59,839 nt of DNA from Bacillus sp. ISL-7 (GCF_018613065.1 NZ_JAGGQW010000043.1:1-59839); one strand, 5' to 3'; counted from the first letter of the stretch, positions 1-8,827 are shown. Numbers and translations: made by a program. Notes: generated from the sequence alone by a model not told the origin.

Positions 1-462
1 CCAACTCCTATCTATATCATGGCTTTTGTTTATATCGTTATGTTTTATGTTTTAAAGTATACCATGTTTGGCCGCCATATTTATGCCATTGGTGGAAATG
101 AAGAAGCAGCACGATTAACAGGGATTAAGGTTGAGAAGTCATTAATTAATGTGTATTCCATCAGTGGATTATTAGCAGGTTTAGGTGGGGTCGTTTTAGC
201 TGGCAGGCTGTATTCTGGTCAACCAACTGCAGGACAAATGTATGAGTTAGATGCAATTGCCGCGGTTATTTTGGGTGGAACTAGTCTAACAGGTGGTAAA
301 GGAAAGATACAAGCAACGATCATTGGGGTATTAATTATGGGCGTTATTAGTAATGGCTTAACTCTAATGGACGTTAACTATTATTGGCAGCTTGTTGTCA
401 AAGGTGGAGTAATTGTTGCCGCGGTATTATTAGATCGCTTACGTGGAAATAGTGCAGCTTAA
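1..462 (+). CDS. Sugar ABC transporter permease, RbsC family (5' truncated by window edge)
   Basis: The reading frame is open from the first base, so only the C-terminal ~153 residues are in the window. They contain alternating hydrophobic segments and the cytoplasmic loop GGNEEAARLTGI. A glycine-rich AAVILGGTSLTGGKG stretch follows. Both are typical of the BPD_transp_2 permeases of ribose, xylose and galactoside importers. In this family the protein forms the membrane channel of an ABC importer with a periplasmic-type binding lipoprotein and a double ATPase, which would lie upstream outside the window. A xylulokinase and a PfkB sugar kinase follow on the same strand, so a pentose or related sugar is the likely cargo, but this is inference. 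The family call is strong; the substrate is unknown. Confidence 0.85.
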   Translation, partial: PTPIYIMAFVYIVMFYVLKYTMFGRHIYAIGGNEEAARLTGIKVEKSLINVYSISGLLAGLGGVVLAGRLYSGQPTAGQMYELDAIAAVILGGTSLTGGKGKIQATIIGVLIMGVISNGLTLMDVNYYWQLVVKGGVIVAAVLLDRLRGNSAA

Positions 463-573
463 TGGAATTCAACAGATGTATTTAACAAAGTAGAGAACAA
501 GAGTAATAAAGGTAAAAAAAGATAAAATATCTTTCCATTAAGTGGATTTTTTCATTGAAAGTAAGACATTTTA

Positions 574-603
574 AAGGCTGTCGAATGATCGACAGCCTTC
601 ATT
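574..603 (+). terminator. Stem-loop between permease and xylulokinase
   Basis: A perfect 11-bp stem (574-584 with 589-599) closes a 4-base loop. The following bases (CATTCTCC) are only moderately T-rich, so this may be a weak terminator or an mRNA-processing/stabilising hairpin that lowers kinase expression relative to the transporter. Confidence 0.5.
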
Positions 604-639
604 CTCCATGCAATTTTGCGATCAAAAAGGGGGTATTTG

Positions 640-2118
640 ATGAAGTACTTGCTTGGAATAGATCTTGGAACATCTAGTGTGAAGACATGCCTGATTGACT
701 ATACTGGTACAGAGTGTTTTTCAGATAGTGAGGTATATAGCATAAATACCCCAGCAAGAAATTGGGCAGAACAAGATCCTGAAGAATGGTGGAGAGCTAC
801 AAAGAAGACCATACAGCATTGTTTACAAAAAGTGGGGAGATATGAGGTTGAAATTACTGGAATTGGTTTTTCAGGACAAATGCATGGTTTAGTAATACTT
901 GATAAAGACAAACAAGTAATAAGACCAGCGATCATTTGGTGTGACCAAAGAAGTCAGCAGCAAATCCACTCCATACATAATAAAATAAATAAGGAAGAAG
1001 TAGAAAGGCAAACACTGAATTCACTTTCTCCTGGTTTTTTACTACCTTCTTTAATGTGGATAAAAGAACATGAACCTTTTAATTATGAAAAAATAGATAA
1101 AGTGGTTTTACCTAAAGATTATATACGTTACAGAATAACTGGTGAGATTGGTACAGATTCAACAGATGCTTGTGGAACATTAATATTTAATATAGAAAGA
1201 AGAGAATGGGCTGAAGATCTAATTAAAAAGTTAGGGATAAATAGGAACCTTTTTCCACTATGCCGTGAGCCATACGAGATCGCGGGGTACGTAACTCGAA
1301 TTGCAGCCAATGAAACTGGATTGAAATTAGCAACCCCTGTCGTATATGGTGGAGGGGATCAGCCGATGCAGGCTGTTGGGAATGGCATCCTTTCTTCGGG
1401 GACAATTTCCTGTACGATTGGAACAGGAGGACAGTTATTTTCACCTGTAAATCAAGCAGTTCATGACAGACTATATCGTACAAATACATTCTGTCATGTG
1501 AAAAACTGGTACATATTAGGTGCTAATTTAAGTGCAGGACTATCATTAAAATGGTTAATGGAAAATATTTTATATATCGCAGACTTTACTAAGTTAAACA
1601 AAGAAACTAGTAAGATTCCATCAGGAAGTGAAAAGTTACTCTTCCTACCATATTTAAATGGAGACAGAACACCCCATATGGATGCTAATGCTAAAGGGAT
1701 GTTTTTTGGACTTCAATTAAAGCACAATCGTTACCACATGTTGAGAGCGGTGATGGAAGGTGTTGCTTTTTCATTGCGTGATTCATTAGAGATTTTTAAT
1801 GAACTGCAAATACCTGTTGAGCAGGTTATCGCTTCAGGTGGATTTATCCAAAGTGATTTATGGATGCAAATTGTAGCAGACGTTTTTCAAAAAAGTATAT
1901 GTACTACCTTGACGAAGGAACATGCCTGTAAAGGAGCAGCAATTATGGCAGCTGTAGGTACAAAAGTCTTCAATTCAATGGAAGAAGCTGTAAGTGAAAT
2001 GGTAAAAAAGAGTGATAGGCTAGTAGAGCCAAATGAAAAGAATGGATATGTATATAATGAGCAATATGAGCTATTTAAATCTCTCTATATACAAAATAGA
2101 GAACTGTTTATGATATAG
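640..2118 (+). CDS. xylB: Xylulokinase (FGGY family)
   Basis: This 492-residue protein has the FGGY layout. The N-terminal phosphate-binding motif is GIDLGTSSVK, the substrate-site motif GFSGQMHG is characteristic of xylulokinases, then CDQRS, and a C-terminal ATP domain carries GGGDQPMQAVGNG and ASGGFIQSDLW. The expected reaction is ATP-dependent phosphorylation of D-xylulose to xylulose 5-phosphate in the cytoplasm. ATG 640 is chosen over an upstream in-frame TTG at 616 because the AAAAAGGGGG ribosome binding site lies just before 640. It sits behind a sugar permease and ahead of a PfkB kinase, in what looks like one sugar-use operon. No xylose isomerase is visible, so the physiological sugar could also be xylulose, a pentitol product or another ketose. 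Confidence 0.82.
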   Translation: MKYLLGIDLGTSSVKTCLIDYTGTECFSDSEVYSINTPARNWAEQDPEEWWRATKKTIQHCLQKVGRYEVEITGIGFSGQMHGLVILDKDKQVIRPAIIWCDQRSQQQIHSIHNKINKEEVERQTLNSLSPGFLLPSLMWIKEHEPFNYEKIDKVVLPKDYIRYRITGEIGTDSTDACGTLIFNIERREWAEDLIKKLGINRNLFPLCREPYEIAGYVTRIAANETGLKLATPVVYGGGDQPMQAVGNGILSSGTISCTIGTGGQLFSPVNQAVHDRLYRTNTFCHVKNWYILGANLSAGLSLKWLMENILYIADFTKLNKETSKIPSGSEKLLFLPYLNGDRTPHMDANAKGMFFGLQLKHNRYHMLRAVMEGVAFSLRDSLEIFNELQIPVEQVIASGGFIQSDLWMQIVADVFQKSICTTLTKEHACKGAAIMAAVGTKVFNSMEEAVSEMVKKSDRLVEPNEKNGYVYNEQYELFKSLYIQNRELFMI

Positions 2119-2177
2119 ATCTAGATACTTTGTATTCTAAATTAATAGAAGCGGTAAGAATGGAGAGTGGAAAATAA

Positions 2178-3143
2178 ATGAATAAAACATCCCGCTCAGT
2201 TATGTGCGTTGGAGAGCTGTTAATCGATTTTTTCTGTACAGATATTGATGTTAATTTAAAAGAAGGTGATCATTTCCTAAAGAAGGCTGGAGGTGCCCCA
2301 GCGAATGTAGCAGCTGCAATTTCAAAGCTAGGTGGGGTGGCGAGTCTTATTGGGAAAGTAGGAAATGACCCATTTGGATCATTCTTGATAGAAACTTTAA
2401 ACGAGGTGGGTGTAGATACATCGATGGTTGTTACCGATGATTTAGCACCAACAACCTTAGCATTTGTTTCTCTCCAAGCAGACGGTGAAAGGGATTTTGT
2501 ATTCAATAGAGGAGCAGATCAACATCTAACAGACGAAAACTTAAATTTAGATAGACTAAGTAGAGCAAAAATACTACACTTTGGATCCGCAACAGCGTTA
2601 CTTGATAACCCTTTTAAAACAACCTACTTTAATGCAATGAACTTTGCGCAAAATAGTGGAATATTCCTATCATTTGACCCTAATTTCCGTAAGGATTTAT
2701 GGAAAAATAGAATAGAAGAATTTATTAGTTTAGCTAGAAAAGGTATATCCATGGCTGATTTTGTAAAAGTAAGTGAAGAGGAGCTTGAACTTATCACAGG
2801 AAAAATGGATAGGTATGAAGGAATAGAGAAGCTCCATCATTTGGGAGCGAAAATTGTGGCTGTGACTCTTGGAAGTGAAGGAACTCTTCTTTCAAATGGA
2901 AATGATGTGGGTGTAATAAACAGTATAGAAATAAATTCAATTGACTCTACCGGTGCTGGTGATGCATTTGTCGGTGCTGCTTTATATCAGTTTGCAAACT
3001 TGGAGTCCATTAATACAATTCTTAATGATTTTAGTAAACTGAAGGAGATCATTTTATTTGCAAATAAAGTAGGGGCACTTGTATGTACAAGGGTAGGAGC
3101 GATATCTTCCTTACCAAACGAAGAGGATATATTAAAAATTTAG
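2178..3143 (+). CDS. PfkB-family carbohydrate kinase (fructokinase-like)
   Basis: This 321-residue protein has the ribokinase/PfkB signatures. They are an N-terminal [10 protein letters not shown] strand, the [16 protein letters not shown] sugar-binding motif, and the C-terminal [12 protein letters not shown] anion-hole and catalytic-base motif. Such enzymes phosphorylate a sugar hydroxyl using ATP, and the overall pattern is closest to bacterial fructokinases. It starts at ATG 2178 behind GGAGAGTGG and follows the xylulokinase by 59 bases, so the two are probably co-transcribed. A strong hairpin follows at 3236. Together with the xylulokinase it suggests a sugar alcohol or mixed ketose pathway, but substrate specificity cannot be read from sequence. 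Confidence 0.8.
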   Translation: MNKTSRSVMCVGELLIDFFCTDIDVNLKEGDHFLKKAGGAPANVAAAISKLGGVASLIGKVGNDPFGSFLIETLNEVGVDTSMVVTDDLAPTTLAFVSLQADGERDFVFNRGADQHLTDENLNLDRLSRAKILHFGSATALLDNPFKTTYFNAMNFAQNSGIFLSFDPNFRKDLWKNRIEEFISLARKGISMADFVKVSEEELELITGKMDRYEGIEKLHHLGAKIVAVTLGSEGTLLSNGNDVGVINSIEINSIDSTGAGDAFVGAALYQFANLESINTILNDFSKLKEIILFANKVGALVCTRVGAISSLPNEEDILKI

Positions 3144-3235
3144 TCATTTTTACTCATGCAGGAAGTTTAAAGAGTCTGATTACAAGAATAAGATAGAAGT
3201 CATTCTTAAAGCAGTGACATTTATATTCAGCAAAG

Positions 3236-3273
3236 AAAGGAATCGTGGCATGATCTGCCGTGGTTCCTTTTTA
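3236..3273 (+). terminator. Rho-independent terminator of the sugar operon
   Basis: A 15-bp stem (3236-3250 with 3256-3270, three G-U pairs) with a 5-base loop is followed by TTTTTA. Confidence 0.8.
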
Positions 3274-3715
3274 TATGAAGGCTGAGAAATAAAAAAATGC
3301 CGTGCCGATTTAGTTGGTTTTTTTTTACTATTTTTTTATAACGGTAATCCATTATTAACCCCTAAATTTATACGATATAAAAGTTTTTTATATGTGGTTA
3401 TAATTTTATATCATTTTATTTATTTCAATAATTGCATTATTCTTAGACATATAAATACTTCTCTAATGAGAAACAGAATCATGGGGGATATTGTGCATGG
3501 AAATACAGAAAACCCAAAAAAATTCTTGTCGATACTTTCATGGTCCAAATCTTGGCTATAAAATGGAAAATGCAGTCGTTAGTTTCTTTCACTGTCAACT
3601 AGTTATATGTAAGATCCAGAAACTTAATTATTAGAAGACTAAGAGCTTTATAGTGTGGCTCAATTAAAGCTATCTCGTAGAAGATGGTACCAGTAGTTCA
3701 ATAGGGGAGTATATT
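3274..3715. other. Intergenic region, no convincing gene
   Basis: This AT-rich stretch has long T runs near 3320. The only protein-like trace is a 45-codon frame at 3497-3634, which contains RYFHGPNLGY. That segment resembles the N-terminus of 2-oxoglutarate dehydrogenase E1 (FHGPNLGY-type motif) but is too short to call a gene. The promoter of the thioesterase must lie here; no clear -35/-10 pair was picked. Confidence 0.4.
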
Positions 3716-4222
3716 ATGGAAGCAAAATATTGTAAAGAGTCACGAGTTATAAGAACAAGTCGTGTATTTCCAAATGACGTAAACAATCACCATACATTAT
3801 TTGGAGGAAAATTAATGAGTGATGTGGACCAGGTAGCTTCTATTTCAGCGGCTCGCCATAGTCGCAGGGAATGTGTAACTGCTTCAACCGATTCAGTTGA
3901 CTTCTTATATCCTGTTCGTACAACAGATTCGGTCTGTTTTGAATCATATGTGACATGGACAGGGACGTCGTCTATGGAGATTTTTGTGAAAATTATTGCT
4001 GAAGATTTAAAAAGTGGTAAACGTACAATTGCAGCAACAGCTCTATTAACATTTGTCGCACTTGATGAACATAAACGTCCAACACATGTTCCACAGGTTA
4101 TTCCGGAAACAGAAGAAGAGAAAAAATTGCATGAGACCGCACCAGAGCGAGCAAGGGTTCGCAAAGAAAGAAAACAAAAGAGCAAAAAATTAGCTGCTTT
4201 TTTAACAACAAATTATCCTTAA
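3716..4222 (+). CDS. Acyl-CoA thioesterase, hot-dog fold (YkhA-like)
   Basis: This 168-residue single hot-dog domain protein belongs to the acyl-CoA thioester hydrolase (BACH/YkhA) family. The N-terminal part carries the conserved VFPNDVNNHHTLFGGKLM segment, with the Asn/Asp and GG motif of the active-site helix. It is followed by TASTDSVDFLYPVR and a C-terminal basic, lysine-rich tail. These enzymes cleave acyl-CoA to free acid and CoA in the cytoplasm and usually act as hexamers. The length is close to Bacillus YkhA (about 170-180). It starts at ATG 3716 after AGGGGAG, stands alone, and is closed by a hairpin at 4286. Its chain-length preference is not predictable. Confidence 0.85.
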   Translation: MEAKYCKESRVIRTSRVFPNDVNNHHTLFGGKLMSDVDQVASISAARHSRRECVTASTDSVDFLYPVRTTDSVCFESYVTWTGTSSMEIFVKIIAEDLKSGKRTIAATALLTFVALDEHKRPTHVPQVIPETEEEKKLHETAPERARVRKERKQKSKKLAAFLTTNYP

Positions 4223-4285
4223 AGTCAACAAAGCTTATGTTAATTTAGTTAACGAATAGTATATTTTTCTCTTCTTATAACAGAA

Positions 4286-4322
4286 AAACTTCACTAAACA
4301 ACGGTTCAGTGAAGTTTTTTCG
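4286..4322 (+). terminator. Terminator after thioesterase
   Basis: A 10-bp stem (4286-4295 with 4308-4317) is followed by a T run. It lies just beyond the stub of the opposing response-regulator gene. Confidence 0.8.
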
Positions 4323-4331
4323 TCATTGAGA

Positions 4332-4496
4332 CTATGCAAGGACTCTCTCAAGTATATCAATGTCTAACCTGTTTCCATCCAATAAGGATCCATCTGCTGC
4401 CTCCCCGGCCACTTCCCCTAAGCCCTCGTCTTCGATGAATTGAGCCAGCATCGAACGAACGGCTTCATCATCATCTATTATATGAAAAAGTAACAA
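4332..4496 (-). pseudogene. Truncated response regulator (GlnL-type), N-terminal stub
   Basis: Reading leftward from a TTG at 4496, immediately after the sensor-kinase stop codon, the frame gives about 54 residues. They begin with the receiver-domain start HIIDDDEAVRSMLAQFIED and continue with GEVAGEAADGS. This matches the first ~45 residues of GlnL/YcbB-type regulators, including the acidic DDD pocket. The phospho-acceptor Asp region, the rest of the receiver and the whole output domain are absent: the frame ends at a TAG at 4332, right beside the thioesterase terminator. The simplest reading is a deletion that joined the start of the regulator gene to the neighbouring intergenic DNA. The kinase upstream is therefore left without its cognate partner in this locus. 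Confidence 0.75.
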
Positions 4497-4497
4497 A

Positions 4498-5817
4498 TCA
4501 GCCTTTCTCCATTAAATGATTGGCCGATAAACGGATAGTGAAAATGGACCCTGTTCCTTCTAATCTATTCTGCACTGTAATATCACCTTCAAGTTGTTCA
4601 ACTATTTCCTTTACAAAGGATAATCCCATTCCCGTTGATGGATTTCCGGAATAATCATATTTAGTGGTAAACCCGGGCTTGAAAATTAAATTTTTATGTT
4701 TCTGGATAAAACCAGGGCCATTATCTTTGATCTGGAATTTAACCAAATGGTTTTCCCTTTCAATACTAATGGTAATCTTGCCCGTTTTATCGATGGCTTC
4801 TACGGCGTTAGTGACGATATTATTGATAATCGATAAAAGGGTAAAAACATGGTAAGGGGGATGAGCTCCTGTAATGGAATATTCAACTTGAATATTTTTT
4901 CCAAGGATACTGGCATATTTTTCATTTGTTCGTTTGATAATGGAAACTAGTTCAACCAGGTTCATATAATCTGTAAAACTTTCATCAGAAATAAGTTTTG
5001 AAAGTCCCGCATAAATACGTTGGTTATCTTTTTTTATTTCATGGACTTCGCCGGCTATTGTCAATGCCTGCCTGCCGAGGTCCTTGACTGTATGGGCAGT
5101 CGTCCCTTCGATTTGCAAAACATTTAAGCATTTGTATAGATCATATGATTTTTTTGTGATGTTTTCAGCATCTAGCAATGTTTTTTTTAAATGAATTGAT
5201 TCCTCGTATAAATTGGAAATGAGCATGAGCATATGCTCATTTTGTTTTCTTATATGTTTTTCCCTTGCCTGAGCCTCATATAACTGCATGATCGTGAAAA
5301 AGCTGACAACCAGAAAGCTATGTGATATCGCCATAATCAGAATTTCGCTAAGTGCTGCCAATTTAATCGTTTTTCCCAATACAAAATATTGCATCAGTAT
5401 CTCTGTCAAATCCGACAATATTTCGATGGTGATGCCAATCAATCCAATTAAAATAGGACGGTGATAAAATCGGTTTACTTTTGCCAAATAAAATAAACAA
5501 GCATAGGCAAAATAAAAGAAAAAACTAGGAAAATTAGCTTCAAAAGAGGAAGTCAAATTCATATTACCTTGGTTGATGAATTCTAGTAAAATGCGAAAGA
5601 CCACAACTTGTATAGCTGTCAATAAACCAGACAAAATAGCGGGAATTTTTCGGAACAATAACAAAAAGAATAAAAATATTGGTACACCAAAACTGACCCG
5701 GAACGTTTCATTAATCGGATAGAAATTTAATTCACCCGCCAAAGGGACTGTAATCATCATCAAAACGAGTATGAATAGGTCTTTTTTTACTAAAGGACTG
5801 ATGTTCAAGCAGATCAC
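4498..5817 (-). CDS. Membrane sensor histidine kinase, GlnK/YcbA-like
   Basis: This protein of up to 439 residues has about six membrane segments in its first ~185 residues. A linker follows, then a dimerisation helix with EVHEIKKDNQRIYAGL (candidate phospho-His). The C-terminal HATPase domain shows the N box NNIVTNAVEAID, the G1 box KDNGPGF and the G2 box STGMGLSFV. The start is uncertain: GTG at 5817 abuts the AGGA sequence, while TTG at 5808 is better spaced. It is divergent from a glutaminase gene and near an AgcS transporter, the same company kept by the B. subtilis GlnK-GlnL glutamine-sensing pair, so glutamine is the likely signal (inference). The response regulator gene that follows is truncated. 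Confidence 0.8.
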   Translation of the reverse strand: MICLNISPLVKKDLFILVLMMITVPLAGELNFYPINETFRVSFGVPIFLFFLLLFRKIPAILSGLLTAIQVVVFRILLEFINQGNMNLTSSFEANFPSFFFYFAYACLFYLAKVNRFYHRPILIGLIGITIEILSDLTEILMQYFVLGKTIKLAALSEILIMAISHSFLVVSFFTIMQLYEAQAREKHIRKQNEHMLMLISNLYEESIHLKKTLLDAENITKKSYDLYKCLNVLQIEGTTAHTVKDLGRQALTIAGEVHEIKKDNQRIYAGLSKLISDESFTDYMNLVELVSIIKRTNEKYASILGKNIQVEYSITGAHPPYHVFTLLSIINNIVTNAVEAIDKTGKITISIERENHLVKFQIKDNGPGFIQKHKNLIFKPGFTTKYDYSGNPSTGMGLSFVKEIVEQLEGDITVQNRLEGTGSIFTIRLSANHLMEKG

Positions 5818-6001
5818 TTCCTAATTTTTCTGAAAATTAGTATACAGATAGATTGGCCACAATACAATGCAAACTTTATTATTAGATACTCCAATTTTAT
5901 TCGAGTAAAAAATTAAACGAAAGATAAAAAATTTTCTGTAGGTTTTCGTTATCTTTTGTAGTTCTAATTATAGAATCAATAATATCATTCCATCAGAAAA
6001 T

Positions 6002-6015
6002 AGAAAGCGTTTTCT
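6002..6015 (+). promoter_or_regulatory. Candidate cre (CcpA) site upstream of glutaminase
   Basis: AGAAAGCGTTTTCT differs from the TGWAANCGNTNWCA cre consensus only at its two end positions. It lies about 60-70 bases before the glutaminase start, which would fit catabolite repression of glutamine breakdown. This is a motif match only. Confidence 0.45.
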
Positions 6016-6062
6016 TTTGAGCGTGAAATGTTTTCCCTAAAAAAGAATTTAGAAAGAGAGGG

Positions 6063-7064
6063 TTGGAAGAGTTGATTCACATGATTAAAAAAAAGGAAAG
6101 AGATCAAATCGGGAACCAAAAGCAGGATTGGTTGGATGAATGGGTGGATCATTATCGTTCCTATGGTACAGAAGGACGATGTGCAAGCTACATTCCTGCT
6201 TTGGGAAAGGCAAACCCGTCACAGTTAGGTATTTGTATCGTAGGATCAAATGGACTAGTGGTCAAGTCGGGTGATTGGCAAGTCCCTTTCACATTACAGA
6301 GTATCTCAAAAGTGATCAGCTTTATAGCGGCATGTGTAAGTCGCGGAATTCCTTATGTGTTAGATCGGGTCGATGTGGAACCAACTGGAGATGCCTTTAA
6401 CTCCATTATCCGCCTTGAAATGCATAAACCAGGTAAGCCGTTTAATCCCATGATCAATGCAGGAGCAATTACCATCGCATCACTGCTTCCGGGAGAATCA
6501 TCAAAAAATAAATTGGAGTTTCTTTACAAATTTATCGAAAAAATGATAGGGAAACGTCCGAACATCAATGCGGAGGTTTTTCAGTCAGAATGGCAGACTG
6601 CCAATCGAAATAGAGCAATAGCCTATTATTTAAAAGAGACAGGTTTTTTAGAATCAGAGGTGGATGAAGCTTTAGAAGTTTATCTGAAGGTGTGTTCCTT
6701 AGAAGTAAATACGGAAGATATAGCCCTGATTGGAATGATTCTTGCTCATGATGGATATCACCCAATTCAAAAACAACAAGTACTGCCTGTTGAAGTGGCC
6801 AGACTTTCCAAAGCCTTAATGCTTACCTGTGGAATGTACAATGCTTCAGGCAAATTTGCCGCCTTTGTAGGAGTACCAGCCAAAAGCGGGGTATCGGGAG
6901 GTATTTTAGCAACTGTTCCCCCAAGTATGAAAAGAGAACTGCCTTTTCAAGATGGATGTGGAATTGGTATTTATGGACCAGCTATTGATCAGTATGGCAA
7001 TAGCCTGACGGGTGTTAAGCTATTGAAACATCTATCGCAAGAATGGAATCTGTGTATTTTCTAA
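6063..7064 (+). CDS. glsA: Glutaminase (first copy)
   Basis: This protein of about 327-333 residues is from the beta-lactamase-like glutaminase family, which hydrolyses L-glutamine to L-glutamate and ammonia. The catalytic Ser-x-x-Lys is in [11 protein letters not shown]. Other family hallmarks are [29 protein letters not shown] and the C-terminal AKSGVSGGI. Three in-frame starts are possible: TTG 6063, TTG 6072 and ATG 6081. GAGAGGG at 6055-6061 or GGAAGAG at 6065-6071 could serve them, so the N-terminus is uncertain by six residues. It is divergent from the GlnK-like kinase and followed 140 bases later by glutamate dehydrogenase, giving a short glutamine to glutamate to 2-oxoglutarate route. 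A second glutaminase gene is present at 42140. Confidence 0.9.
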   Translation: MEELIHMIKKKERDQIGNQKQDWLDEWVDHYRSYGTEGRCASYIPALGKANPSQLGICIVGSNGLVVKSGDWQVPFTLQSISKVISFIAACVSRGIPYVLDRVDVEPTGDAFNSIIRLEMHKPGKPFNPMINAGAITIASLLPGESSKNKLEFLYKFIEKMIGKRPNINAEVFQSEWQTANRNRAIAYYLKETGFLESEVDEALEVYLKVCSLEVNTEDIALIGMILAHDGYHPIQKQQVLPVEVARLSKALMLTCGMYNASGKFAAFVGVPAKSGVSGGILATVPPSMKRELPFQDGCGIGIYGPAIDQYGNSLTGVKLLKHLSQEWNLCIF

Positions 7065-7212
7065 AAACATTCTTATCAGAAAGATGTAATCGTCGAATTG
7101 TATAAAAATACGATTGTCCATGGAAGATTTCATTGGACATTTGAAAAATTCATACGAAACTAAGAAAACGATGCAATAAAACTTTTATTATTTAAATTAT
7201 GGGGTGATATTA

Positions 7213-8505
7213 ATGGCATTAACAACTACTGTAGAACGCCTAACCGAAGAACAGAAAAAAGAAAAGGAATCTCTAGATTTATTTCTTTCTACACAAACGG
7301 TCATAAAAGAGGCGTTGGATAAATTAGGTTATTCAAATAATGAATTTGAATTATTCAAAGAACCTATCCGAATGCTTACTGTCCGCATACCTGTAAAAAT
7401 GGATGATGGTTCGATCAAAGTGTTTACCGGTTTTCGTTCCCAACATAATGATGCAGTAGGTCCGACAAAAGGAGGCATACGCTTTCACCCAGAAGTGAAC
7501 GAAGAAGAGGTAAAAGCCTTGTCTATTTGGATGAGTTTAAAGTGCGGCATTGCGAACCTCCCTTTCGGAGGTGGAAAAGGCGGCATTAAGTGTGACCCGA
7601 GATTAATGTCGTTTGCAGAACTGGAAAGATTGAGTCGTGGTTATGTTCGTGCCATCAGCCAAATTGTCGGGCCTACAAAAGATATACCGGCACCCGATGT
7701 ATATACAAACTCTCAAATCATGGCTTGGATGATGGATGAGTATAGCCGCCTTCGTGAATTCGATTCTCCAGGATTCATTACGGGCAAGCCCCTTGTTTTA
7801 GGGGGGTCAAATGGACGTGAAACGGCAACAGCCCGGGGTGTAACCATCTGTATTGAAGAAGCGGTAAAGAAAAAAAACATTGAATTGCAAGGTGCCCGCA
7901 TAGTGATTCAAGGTTTTGGGAATGCAGGAAGCTTTTTGGCCAAATTCATGCATGATGCTGGAGCAAAAGTGATTGGTATTTCGGATGCATATGGTGCTCT
8001 TTATGATCCACAAGGGCTTAATATTGATTACCTGCTCGATCGACGCGATAGTTTTGGTACAGTAACAACTTTATTTAACAATGTTATCACGAATCAAGAA
8101 TTACTGGAAAAAGAATGTGACATTCTGGTGCCGGCTGCCATTTCCAACCAAATTACAGCACAAAACGCCAATCGTATTAAAGCTTCCATCGTAGTGGAGG
8201 CAGCTAACGGGCCAACAACCCTTGAAGCAACCAAAATTTTGGATGAAAGAGGAATCCTCCTTGTTCCGGATATATTGGCAAGTGCAGGTGGTGTCACCGT
8301 ATCTTACTTTGAATGGGTTCAGAACAATCAAGGATTTTATTGGTCAGAGGAAGAGGTGGCTGAAAAATTACGAAAAGTAATGGTCGATTCTTTTGAAAAT
8401 ATTTATCAAACAACACATGATCATCAAGTTAATATGCGCTTAGCAGCGTATATGGTTGGTATAAGAAAACTGGCTGAAGCCTCACATTTCCGGGGCTGGA
8501 TCTAA
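7213..8505 (+). CDS. NAD(P)-glutamate dehydrogenase (RocG/GudB type)
   Basis: This 430-residue protein carries the hexameric glutamate dehydrogenase signatures. They are GPTKGGIRFHPEV, the catalytic-lysine segment NLPFGGGKGGI, PAPDVYTNSQIMAWM, and a Rossmann motif VIQGFGNAGSFLA. It converts glutamate to 2-oxoglutarate and ammonia with reduction of NAD(P)+. The pattern GGSNGRETATARGV resembles the catabolic Bacillus RocG/GudB enzymes. ATG 7213 is chosen over GTG 7204 because GGGGTG at 7201-7206 is the ribosome binding site. It sits between glutaminase and the AgcS symporter, consistent with catabolism of imported glutamine. No frameshift or insertion of the GudB1 kind is seen in the active-site segments. 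Confidence 0.9.
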   Translation: MALTTTVERLTEEQKKEKESLDLFLSTQTVIKEALDKLGYSNNEFELFKEPIRMLTVRIPVKMDDGSIKVFTGFRSQHNDAVGPTKGGIRFHPEVNEEEVKALSIWMSLKCGIANLPFGGGKGGIKCDPRLMSFAELERLSRGYVRAISQIVGPTKDIPAPDVYTNSQIMAWMMDEYSRLREFDSPGFITGKPLVLGGSNGRETATARGVTICIEEAVKKKNIELQGARIVIQGFGNAGSFLAKFMHDAGAKVIGISDAYGALYDPQGLNIDYLLDRRDSFGTVTTLFNNVITNQELLEKECDILVPAAISNQITAQNANRIKASIVVEAANGPTTLEATKILDERGILLVPDILASAGGVTVSYFEWVQNNQGFYWSEEEVAEKLRKVMVDSFENIYQTTHDHQVNMRLAAYMVGIRKLAEASHFRGWI

Positions 8506-8547
8506 AATGCGAGATTTTCTACAATTATATGGAAGAAGGAGATTTTC

Positions 8548-8688
8548 TTGTGGATTATCACTGTCCATTCAAAAAACAATCTAAACATGTTTGAGTTTGA
8601 CACTGAAGAAGAAGCAAAAGAAGCTTTCGAAAAAATGAAGGGCTCTAAAATTCTTACTGAGATCCTTTACCTGTCGAAGATCCACTAG
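8548..8688 (+). CDS. Small protein of 46 residues between glutamate dehydrogenase and symporter
   Basis: A TTG at 8548 follows a strong AAGGAGA (8535-8541) and opens a 46-codon frame ending at TAG 8688. The product starts with the beta-like segment MWIITVHSKNNLNMFEF. It continues with an acidic, probably helical segment DTEEEAKEAFEKMKG and a hydrophobic tail ILTEILYLSKI. The alternating pattern and the well-placed ribosome binding site argue for a real gene. It lies 42 bases after the glutamate dehydrogenase stop and is likely co-transcribed with it. I do not recognise a characterised function. A role linked to glutamate metabolism, for example as a binding partner of the dehydrogenase, is only a guess from position. 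Confidence 0.65.
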   Translation: MWIITVHSKNNLNMFEFDTEEEAKEAFEKMKGSKILTEILYLSKIH

Positions 8689-8751
8689 CGGGTCTAGATA
8701 TCCAACGTAAGACAAGTTATGTAGACTATATTGGAGGGAACAAATCAATGG

Positions 8752-8824
8752 GCCCCAAATTGGTTAGGTTAGAGGGTCATCTCACATGCCCATTAAGCTA
8801 ACAAAATGGGGTCTTTTTTTCAAT
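8752..8824 (+). terminator. Long hairpin with T run, probable terminator
   Basis: The segment GGCCCCAAATTGGTTAG near 8752 pairs imperfectly with CTAACAAAATGGGGTC near 8800-8815, and eight Ts follow. The apical loop is unusually long (about 35 bases). It probably ends the glsA-gdh transcript; an attenuator is possible. Confidence 0.55.
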
Positions 8825-8827
8825 GGT

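Noticed and set aside
3787..4185. 132-codon open frame on the minus strand
   Set aside because: It is fully antisense to the thioesterase gene and has no ribosome binding site; a shadow frame.
8752..8824. T-box or riboswitch before the AgcS gene
   Set aside because: No T-box (TGGNACC-like) sequence or aptamer pattern was found; a long imperfect terminator fits.
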